A stretch of 64,000 bases of DNA from Notospermus geniculatus (taxonomy: Eukaryota; Nemertea; Pilidiophora; Heteronemertea; Lineidae), in contig NMRB01000109.1 of NCBI GenBank assembly GCA_002633025.1, positions 224,959-288,958 on the forward strand, in the 5' to 3' direction. The notes below the pieces were generated by a model. That model saw only the letters and a list, made by a program, of their open reading frames with translations, ran no database searches and had not been told where the DNA came from. The position numbers were made by a program, and so were the translations under genes. Shown here piece by piece: positions 1 through 9,700 of the stretch; positions within the stretch are counted from its first letter, which is position 1, and each line of letters opens with the position of its first letter.

Positions 1-69
1 CTCACTCACTCACTCACCCCCCTGCCCCGCCCACCCCACCCTGCCCCACCCCACCCCACCCCACCCCAA
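1..69. repeat. Simple repeat, CTCA then C-rich CCCAC tract
   Basis: The window opens with CTCA units followed by a pyrimidine-rich CCCAC/CCCTG tract. It is low-complexity sequence with no coding content. Confidence 0.9.
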
Positions 70-1285
70 GTTTTTATATTTAATTGGTGACTTACTTTCA
101 TTACTCTCTTTCAGCATGATGTTGAGTGCTGGACAATGGGCCCTGCTGTGTGAGGGAGACGGCCGGATGGGCCCTGATCAAATGACAAGTGTGAGGGAGA
201 AGGCACAGAAAGGCTTACCTTTTGCGATGGTTGTGTCTGAACTGTCAGAAAAGGCCTCTCGAGGTCCCCAATGCTCAAATGCGGAATTTTTCTGTCATCT
301 GATGCATCCATTTCAGTGATACATCATCAAAATGTGTGGTGGATGCTACACAGTAATTCCAGCTTAATTGAGCATTGGGTCTGTTCTCAAGGGAAGTGGT
401 CACTTGAAAGACAACTTGATTTCATTGGGTTCCATTCAGATCGCCTGAGGTCCACGGTCATCTCTGATGAGTTGTGGTCCGATGGAGTACTGAATGAAAC
501 ACTTGTCATCAAGGTGTTCCAAATTGGCTCCTGGCATTTTTAGTACTGGTACAAATTTTGGTGTTCCCATGATCTCATGGGTTGGCAGTTTCAAGATAAC
601 AAACATTTCCTAAGAGTAAGCCTGGAAGATGGATCCAAACCTCATGAAGACTAGGAAAATGGTAAGTACAACCTTTTCTTCAGAAGATTAGACAAATCAG
701 TGGTGGAAAACTTCATTAAAATCCTACCTCCAACTTTCCTAATTTTCGGCCACAAAACACCACTTGCTATTGTTTAATCTTCACAAAACTTCAATACTAA
801 AACAGTAGTGTAGTTAGATAGCAGACTGGTGCCACAGCGAACCTGAAGCTCGGAGATGGGACACTTCCTTTCACATCCCTTGGTTGACCAGATGGAACCA
901 TGCTCCTTTGCAAAGATGGTGAAAATGAGATGTCTGCCATGCAACAATGCCAAGACTGGCCAACTGAGTGCCAGGTAAAAGGTATCAAAGTTAAGTTAGG
1001 TTGGTATTTTAGTCATAGTTGCAAAACTCTCACAGATATTGAAGTTATTTCACTGGGTCATCCAGTCACTAACAAGTTGATACCCACCCAAAGATGATTA
1101 GAGATTTCCAGAGAGTTAAGTCAATATACTGGGTCATCCAGTCCCTTGTTAGAGAGGGGGCCCTTGCAGTCCTTACTGGGCTGCAAAGAGCTTGGGAGTC
1201 ATCAGAGGTGAAGAGGCTGATGCAGATGCAACAATCAACAGACAGACCACGTTTTGTACAAGTCTTCGAGTGAAGGGTCAGCCAG

Positions 1286-1500
1286 TCATGGTTCATGTTG
1301 ATGGTAGAAGATAGCCAGAGGTCTACAAGGGAGCAGATGTGTTAGTCCATGTTGATGGTAGGAGATGGCCTGGGGATGACAAGGAAGCAGAAATGGTCCA
1401 TGTTGATGATGGTACAAGGTAGCCTGAGATCTACTTGGAAGCAGATGTGATGTCATCATGGTCACAGTCTCCTGGCAAGCCGATGTGATGCCACAGTCAC
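1286..1500. repeat. Minisatellite, about 65-70 bp unit, three copies
   Basis: The phrase CATGTTGATGGTAGAAGATAG followed by a GGAGCAGATGTG-like segment recurs three times with substitutions and small indels. The open frame on the minus strand here, with its repeated HLLPC.P.AI.YHQH pattern, is explained by the repeat and not by a protein gene. Confidence 0.7.
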
Positions 1501-3309
1501 AGATCATGCAGTCCCCTTCAGGTAATGTACAACAGGTAAGGCCTGCTTCAAGATCCTCAACATGAGATTACTGATTTGCATGGCATTCTTGTCTGATGAG
1601 TTGTTCTTTGACAATGACATTTGTAGATGGTGCTGTCATTGGCAGTTGTTGAGGGTCTTGTGATTATTGAAGTTACTCCTGATCTTCTGTGTAGCATTCA
1701 TTCAGCATTTTGTGGTTTGCAGCCTTTACCTCCTTCCCTCTCTCCCACGCTCCTGGCCAAACTCTCCCCTTCCCCCAACTCCAATCCCTTGAGCCACCTC
1801 TCGCCAGCACTACCTCATCTCTGCAGCCTGCTCCCAGGTTTCTTACACGAAGCTGGGAATTCTTCTCATGGTTCACAGATGGTGAATTTCTTTTTCCAAA
1901 CAAGTAGCTCTCTGAGGTATTACCCTATTTGAAGGTTCTGCATCGAGCGCCACCAGCTTCTGGCTCTCCATCTTGGTCAAGCCCTCTGATTGTGTCTCTA
2001 CACACACCAGGATCGCATTTGTTCCAAAGTCGCATGCCCGTTCTGTGGATCTGAAGGAGTCAGTCAATATGAGTGGGATTCACAACTCCTGTTGATGACA
2101 AAGTCATACAAATGTCATTTGATATGAGCACCTTAAAGACAAGACAATGCCATTAAATTTGCAATTTTCAATGTTTCTTGAGAGTCAACACATCCAAATT
2201 GAGAAGAGGAGCCTCATCATCAGCCTTACATTCCTGCAAATCATGGAGTCATCAAGATGTTCAGAAAGAAGCCATCTACTGTCATTGAATGCACTTAACA
2301 TCTGTTCCTTTTCAGGTGTCTAATTCTCACCCCAGTTTTTCAGAATCTGAATCTTCCCAATGCTATTATGACATATCGACATTGGCCTACCAAGGAAGTA
2401 GATGGAGACGTGCACCAGTGACCAGTGGAATAGCCTGGACCCCTGGTACTGACATTAAAGGGCCCAAGCCAAGTATTCTTAACCCTTGGTTTGTACAACT
2501 AATCTTGTTTTCCTGGACGGTCCAGGGCTAGAATCACATCTCATCTTCCTTGCGTACATGTCGTACACCTAACCTTGACTTGCTGGAAGGTCCAGTACTA
2601 GAACCATTACCCCTGTCGATGCATGTTTTTTTTCCAGGCATCTCTTTCAGCCATGCCGTGTGAGTATTTAGGCCTACTTAGACTGTATGCACGCTCCACT
2701 TAGGCCTAGGACTGGCGGACCCAGTCCTTTGTAGGCCAACTCCCCCCGGTTGAAGGATTTTTGTGCATACATAGTCCCTTTCATCAGGATGAAGTTGTCA
2801 GCAGCAAGTCAGCCATGGTTTGATGGTTGCTTGTGAGACAGCTCCATCCATGATGGGTCATTGCCTGTATGAATGCTCTCTTCTTCCTTTATTGACCTGT
2901 ATTTATTGTCAACATTTTGATTTTTTAAGACTATTTGAAAAATGAATACGAAATACATTGTATACACAAGAAGCCCCACATCTATTTCAGCTACTAATTG
3001 CATGACTTAGGCCAATGTGAAAACTGAGAAGCTGATTTAGAAATGGCAGCTGTTTTGGAAACAGCAGCCATTTTAGAAACGGCTTCTGTACCGGTTAGGC
3101 CCTGCACCAGTCCCTTCACTTGTAGTAAAAGCAGTGGTGATCATCTGAACTCAGATAATGGGAGAGGATGATTATCATACTCAAGACATACCGAATCATG
3201 GACTATGTCTCTTACTTGATGAGATGGTCCCAGTCACTATTTTGGAGGTGTAGCTGATTGGAGACAACTTGTCTTGTAGGGGACATGCTCCTCCAGGTCC
3301 ACCGTGGCC

Positions 3310-3445
3310 TGACATACTGATATCAATACCGATTCCGATATAGTGGTATACTCAGTGATACTCATATATTGATACTGATACTGATGCTGATATAGTGATG
3401 TACTGTGAATGATATAAAAATGTTGATATACCGTAGTGATCTGAT
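3310..3445. repeat. Degenerate GATACT/GATATA short tandem repeat
   Basis: Runs of GATACTGATA, CTGATATAG and similar hexamer to nonamer units fill this stretch. The YQHQYQYQY open frame on the minus strand is a by-product. Confidence 0.75.
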
Positions 3446-3649
3446 ATTGACAGATCCGGAGTCTGGTTGTGCGAGACTCGGTTGGGGAAGGGCGCTCGAT
3501 GTGGAAGCAGTTGTTTCCACATGAGTTAACTTTTGAACTGATGAAGCAACGATTCCCTTTCAACAATATAGAAAGAGACACGATGTTTCCACTTTCAACA
3601 GTACCTCTCAGGTTACTTGTCCATCCTGTCCATCACTAGTCACTAAGTG

Positions 3650-5710
3650 GGAACCAGAGTCCGTTGCTCTGCGCGTATGTTCGGTCATTTTTTTCCGTGA
3701 ACGGCATTTTTCTTGAAAATAAATTTTGCAACATTTTTTGACTGTCTTGAGTTATTTGCGCAACTGGTTTTCGATTGATGAATTTCGCTGAAATTTTTCG
3801 AACATTTTTTGGATTACCAGGGTTATTTTCCCTGAATTCTGATCAGGTAAGTAACGATGTGATAGATGAAAGAATGCTTGCATCAGATTGATGCTGGGAT
3901 CAGTGGTCTTTATTCTCACTGATACTCAGTCTCCGATGGCAGATGCCAGATGCTGTTAATCAACAGCATCATATTGCAGTAGAACCAGACTACTTGCTGC
4001 ATACTTGCGCATACTTTTTGGATGATTTACCTCCGACGGCAATTTTGCGTGCGAAATTTTTCAGACAGCTGATTTTGAAGGAGGTTCTTGCGCTTTCATT
4101 TTCTGTCCTTTTTTTGAGGAATTTTTGGTCATGTGACATTCCGTGTGATAAAATTTGTTTGCCTAAAGTTCTGTGCCATTTTGAGACTGTGACAAAATGG
4201 CCATAAAACATTGTGACAGAACATGAGTTTTGAATCACACAGGTGGTTAACATTACATACCACTATACATGTACATTTTACAGCTTCTGATACTGTCTTT
4301 TGAGACTTCTGCCAGGAATTGGCTCCACACTTGATACTCTTTGTTGGTCCATCAGATATGGACGGTTTGTTTGTAAGGTCGGGGAAGGTAGGGGTAGTGA
4401 ATGAAAGGAAGGTAGGGACAGTGAATGAACAGTGGTAATTAGAGTAATTGACAGAACTCATTCTAAAACTGTTGTTCATTGACTATCCTGAGGCTATGGG
4501 CGATGCAGCATCTTTACTATTCAAATTACTGATAATCCTGTAATCTGCTGAGCCAAGTTGGCTGTTTTGGGTTTAGTTTTCATCTACATTCTAGTCTTCT
4601 GTTTTATTATGTGATGCTGCATCTAGTGGTGGTTTCCTTTTTTCACAAAATGTGAAATTATGGTATTCATCATTATCACAGACAAATATCCCACAAAAGC
4701 AAGATTTATATATCATTAAGATGCAAAAAGCACCAAAAAAGCTGTGACAATTGTGACTTGCCAGTGACAAAATCAGTAATTCTGAGATGTGAAAAACCAT
4801 GACTTGCCATCAAACATCAATCCATTCTCTGTAATACAATGATCTCTGAAAGAATGTATGCATCAGATTGATGTTGGGAGCAGGAGACTTTATTCTCGTA
4901 CGCCTCCGTTGGCAAGAGCAAGATGCTGTCAATATAACAGCACGCAGTGTTTCAGTTGCAAACGCACGCTGCAACTGACTGATGGGAGTGGAGCCGGTGT
5001 AATTTCTGGGTAATGCGCATATTTTCGGTCATTTTTGGAAAAGATCCTTGCGGCAATTTTGTGAACTTTTTTCCGACAATTTGAAGGAGATTTTTGCGCT
5101 TAGATTTTCAAACTTTTTCTGGAAATTTTTCTTGAGCAGGTAAGTCAGAGGTAAGTATGATAGATGAAAGGTGGCTTGATGCTGGGAGCAGCAGCCTTTG
5201 TTTTCATAGGTCTTCGATGGCAAAAGCCAGATGTTGTCAATGTAACAACATAGGACATCAGGGTTTCAGTTGCAAATGCACACATGCAAGACTCCTTGTT
5301 CTGCTCCATTAGGAGTGGAACAAGAGCAGTCTCCGTGTTATGCGCATAATTTCGGCCATTTGGAAGATTTCCTCAGACGGAAATTTTGCGAAATTTTTCA
5401 CGCATTTTGAAGCAGATTTTCGCGCTTCTTTTTTTGGACGTTTTCCTGAATTCTGACGAGGTAAGTAAAAGGTGAGTAATAATATAGCTGTTAGAATGCA
5501 TGCATCACATTGATGCTGCAACCACTAGCCTTTCTCATAGGCCTTCAATGGCAAAAAAGCCAGATTTCAGGTCCGAACTCATGCATGCAACAGACCGATG
5601 CTCCTGTTTTAAAGGCATCACCAAACATCATCAACTAGGCCCTGGGAGCATTGGTCTTCATTCTTAGGCCTTGATGGCAGATGCCGGGTGCAGCGATGCA
5701 CCAGCCGTCA
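3650..5710. repeat. Diverged ~325-bp tandem array with recurring GT-AAGT donor-like site
   Basis: A block starting TGCGCATA..TTCGG.CATTT, running through an AATTTTGCG-like, T-rich segment and ending in a CAGGTAAGT or GAGGTAAGTA-like site recurs near 3668, 4003, 5013 and 5340. The following part (ATGCATCAGATTGATGCTGGGA, then a phrase like TCGATGGCA.AAGCCAGATG) recurs near 3872, 4850, 5172, 5495 and more weakly near 5645. Donor-like sites at 3847, 5140 and 5461 are spaced by 1293 and 321 bp, that is by multiples of about 322. The units are too diverged to be a young satellite. They could be a tandemly duplicated exon plus intron of an unrecognised transcript, or a tandem noncoding repeat. Confidence 0.6.
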
Positions 5711-5734
5711 GTGGCGATAGGAGAGTTTGACTTG

Positions 5735-5740
5735 TTTATT
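5735..5740 (-). terminator. Possible distal poly(A) signal for the photolyase gene
   Basis: On the minus strand this reads AATAAA, about 845 nt beyond the photolyase stop codon. No nearer canonical signal was seen, so either this distal site or a variant hexamer may be used. Confidence 0.25.
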
Positions 5741-5920
5741 TGAAGCAAGCATTCACTTCTGTTGTCACTGATGTCTGGGAAGACCTAACAACAACCGGCT
5801 AATGCCTGAATGTGATAACATCCCACTAGCATAGGGAGTGAATCACAATTTTTGCACCATTTCGATCGCCACGAGGGGTTCTTGGATGACTGAGATTTTT
5901 TCGCAATTTTGATGACCACA

Positions 5921-5966
5921 AAGATGTTTTTCGATGAGAGGCACGGAGATGTTTTTCGATGAGAGG
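5921..5966. repeat. Two-copy 22-bp direct repeat
   Basis: GGAGATGTTTTTCGATGAGAGG and a near-identical partner follow each other directly. No function is evident. Confidence 0.7.
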
Positions 5967-6583
5967 AACCAAATGATTTGTGACAGGCAGTTTCAGTGAA
6001 GGAAGGTTATCTGTTTCAATGGAACTGTTTGACTTGCTCATTTAAAACAAGCATTTGGTTCCATTGATTCGGAGAACATGGTATGAATCAAAGAGCCTGT
6101 TTTATGGAAGAGATTTTGATGGAAACTTCTCAGTGGAAGAACAAAAATTGTGTTGCATGATCAAGATAAGATGGAAATGCTGGATAACTGGTAAGTGCAC
6201 TGCTTTTGTCTCAGCCTGTAATGACTCTGGATGCAAACCACTACACCAACTCAACAGAGCCATTTCAGTTCTCAAAATTATTTTGAACCGTCCATCAAAA
6301 ATGGATGCTGATTACTCAGAAAGTAACATACACCGGTATTATGAAAATTTCTTCATTAAAAATCTGGTACATTTGAACGAGTAAATGTTACAGAACAGTT
6401 ATAAAATTCCAATGGATGAGTTGTGACAGAATACAATGACATTTTAAAATGCAAGTCAAACCTGAGTGTTAACACTTCAAATTCACTCATAATAAATGCA
6501 GCCAAACTCCAATATATTTGGGGTTGGCAAGTTGAATGAACATCGAATTTCCCTGAGATCAATAGAAATATTCATTAAATCTT

Positions 6584-6732
6584 TCAATATTTCTTTGCTC
6601 CGTATTTCCTCACGAATTGTGCCACATCGAACTTTCTCTGACAACCTTTGTAGTTCATGTAGCGGATCTTGCCAAAAACTGGTCTCTCAGCCCATCCCTG
6701 ATCATGTATGCCACAAATAGACCAAGCACAAC
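6584..6732 (-). CDS. Photolyase exon 10 (residues 502-550) and stop, class II signature 2
   Basis: Acceptor CTTCCAG; ends with TGA at 6586-6584. Contains [15 protein letters not shown] then IRYMN, the second class II signature, and a short basic C-terminus ending KKY. Confidence 0.96.
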
Positions 6733-9700
6733 CTGGAAGTGGAAAAACTTGGAATTGAAGTATACCATATGTGAGGCGGTCTAGGAAAACCCATCGGATG
6801 TCGCATTTGAGGAAATGGCCATGGTGAAGCCGCACATTTCAATAGCTGAAATGCCCTACGTAACAGGTGAACAGTAGCAGATCAATGCACAGGCAATCTG
6901 ACAGCTCTTGTTGATCATTCAGCGACTTCCAACGGATTTTCTTAGACCACTACACATATTCATTACTTCACATCTGATGAGTGAAAATGACCAGAATGCA
7001 ATGGCTGCTCGACTTCAAAATGAACTTACCAACAAAACCATTAGGATCCGTCCCATCCAATGAGAATCGGTCATTCAGGTAGAGAGCTGTCCTGAGTGCT
7101 TCTTCTGGGCTAGGTGTCCACTCCAGAATCTTTTTGGCCCAGTACATCCGTAGAAAACCGTGCATCTTACCCTCCTTCACTAACTGGATCTACAAGACAA
7201 CACAAAGCAAAATCATTCAGTAGTTTTGAATCCTGGGCTGTTAGAACAATGCAGTAGAAACACGGGCACTTGTCACCTCTAGAACATGCGTTCGATCCCC
7301 AATCAGCCCCTTCTTCATGTGAGAGAGGGTAATTTTTTGACAGCACAGGTTTACTCTGGGGACCCCAGTCTTTGATGATTCACTGGTTCCCCATTGTACA
7401 TGTATATGATGCGAATGCCTAATCACAATCCTGAGATAATGAGAACCACTGAGATAACCAGTGGTTCTTAGCCCTCCCTCCCCAATAGACTCTATCACTC
7501 CAAAAGAGCGCAGCACCTGACGGGACAGCGTCATGACGTCCCACACGTCATTTCTGAACGCATGACGTGACTCGAAAAAAAATCCGGTTGTTTCAGCGAT
7601 CATGACGTCGTGAAACAATCTGATTTTTTTTCGTCTCACCTCAAAACATCATGAATGACGTGCGGGACGTCTTGGACGCTGTCCCGTCAGGTGCTGCACT
7701 CTTTTAGAGGAATATCCTGTATTGCTAAGAACACTGATTGTCTCAGGATGCAAATCTTCTTACCTGAGCTGCATTCCAGAGGTCATCATGTGTCTTTGCC
7801 TCCTCAAACTGTGTCCTAGTGTAGATCTTCTCTCGTTTGTCTTTTGCATGAACTTGTAAGGTCGTCTGTGCCCACTCGTACGCTCCTGAAAATAAGTTGA
7901 CTTTGTTCTGTATCTGACACTGATTACCCCAAAGATCTCCTCCTGTCTTCTTGAGATAGAATGAGATGATATCAGGTAATCTTGAAGGAAACTAAAATTA
8001 TGACATTGCAGGAGATTATAGTGTATGACCTTCAATGTTTCTTACCTTCAATGGAATCATATTTGTCGCAGTAGTAACAGAAATTGTCGGACAGTTCTCT
8101 CCGAATGACAGCCTCTTCAATGAAGGCATCCACTGAATCTTTGAACTTTCCTTTGAACTGTTTGACTGTCAAAATGCACCTCTGGACTGATATCTGACCT
8201 GAAAATCATAGTACCGGTAAAATTTGAATTATGGGGGGCCTGATTGAAGAGCATAAATGATAAAAGTTCTTTTTACGGAAGCAGGTTTCAGCATGGTATC
8301 CACTGGCCTCAGTTTCACTCTTGCATGAGAGTTGACCAACACTGCAATGATGGGAAAAGCGAGCAGAAACTGTGCAGCAACAGAGGGAAACTGGTTTCTG
8401 GCATCTTTTTCCCTTTGAAGAGAAAACACAAAGATACCGGTACCTACCAAAGTGTATCCAAGGTGACAGATTTGACAAGGCAGCTTTATTTGGGTTATTC
8501 CTATCAGGGCCGAAGAATTTTAACCTCTTCTGGCAGAATTCTTCCAATTCTTTGAGGCCAGCGTTCGAACCGGGGACGGCCCAGTCCACTTCTCCGACTG
8601 TCATGTCCACATCAAGACTGGCCTCGGCTGCTTCCCAATCTATGGGCTAGAATGCAAAGAATTTGTGAAAGTCAATAACTGCCTACTCAGGCATACAACT
8701 CGATTTAGATCAGAATGAAAGTGATTGGGAATGCCTTTCTTTCATGTGACTGATCATCTCACCTCTGGTTTTGTCTTGGGAAGATATTTGTGTCTAATGA
8801 CTGGTGGGAATTCTGTCATGAATGATGGTAACTGGTCGTGTATTTTCTTGCGGATTGTCCGAGCACCGTATTCACGTTTTGGAGATGCAATCCAACAAGG
8901 AACAAGGTTATGGGCGTCCACCTGTGGAGAAAGGACGTTAAATGTGATTTTCATGCACAGAACCAAACAGGCCTTCAAATTGTTAATCCAACTATTCCTG
9001 TGCTCAATATCTATTTTGATTGTTTCACTTCTGGGATCTCTACTAGAAAGTGCCTGAGGACTGAAGACCCCAAATTTGCAAAATTCAGGGACGATTTTAC
9101 TTTTACTATTATTTTGATTGGGGATTGTACATTGGAGGACTCAACTTATTGTCAGCTTAGCTCAAAATGAGCCAAATGATTAGTTGCGTCAATAATTTGC
9201 AGATGGCAGTCAAAATTTTGGCTCGGTCATTGAAAATCCCCCCTGCAGTCAAGGGTTGTCACTGAAAGAGTTAAAGGGGTTAAAACCAATATATACCTGG
9301 CAGAGTGGTACATCTTCAGGTAATGCTTTGACAAGTTCATCTACCCAGCTCCGAGGCTCACGAAGGGGATTGAAATCGGTGACAACTCCTCCAATGTTGT
9401 GATCCTCCAAAAACTTTGGCAAGACATCTTGAGCGTACCCTGTCAGCAGGTGGAATGATATGCCGAGATCCTTACACTCCTGAAACAACAATTGTAATTC
9501 GGAAATAGTCACAACCGGGTCTCCACAACTGGTCGGTGGCTCACAGGGTTGGTGGAAACATCAAGTAGGCTCTAACAAATTCCCTCCCTCGATACTGGAT
9601 AAAGACTGCCCAGTGAGTGGGTTAGTTGATTGAAAGGTCACCAGGTGGCAGCATGTCCTTTAGTCCAGTAACAACACAACCCTTAGTCTCGTGCCACCAG

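Larger units (their letters stand above)
70..3640. other. Intergenic DNA without a recognisable gene
   Basis: Short open frames occur on both strands, but none shows conserved domains, a run of in-phase GT/AG exons or recognisable protein similarity. The stretch holds a minisatellite at 1290-1500, GATACTGATA-type repeats at 3310-3440, and near 3455-3480 a fragment of the same repeat whose full copy lies at 9684-10216. An unseen noncoding RNA or lineage-specific exon cannot be excluded. Confidence 0.6.

Noticed and set aside
1627-1932. 101-residue plus-strand open frame
   Set aside because: Pro/Leu/Ser-rich from a pyrimidine-rich stretch, with open frames on the other strand and no domain or splice context.
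2289-2531. 80-residue frame preceded by a CTTTTCAG acceptor-like site
   Set aside because: Single isolated frame without similarity, start support or partner exon; evidence too thin to call.
3943-4253. Overlapping 87-residue frames on both strands as a protein gene
   Set aside because: They lie in the ~325-bp tandem array; equivalent frames in the other units end early and do not conserve the protein.
7241-7639. 132-residue minus-strand open frame
   Set aside because: It runs across a SINE-B fragment and the palindromic MITE inside photolyase intron 8.
8206-8555. Open frames on both strands around 8.2-8.5 kb
   Set aside because: Only 8448-8646 on the minus strand is real (photolyase exon 6). 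The rest is read-through into the intron or an antisense shadow.
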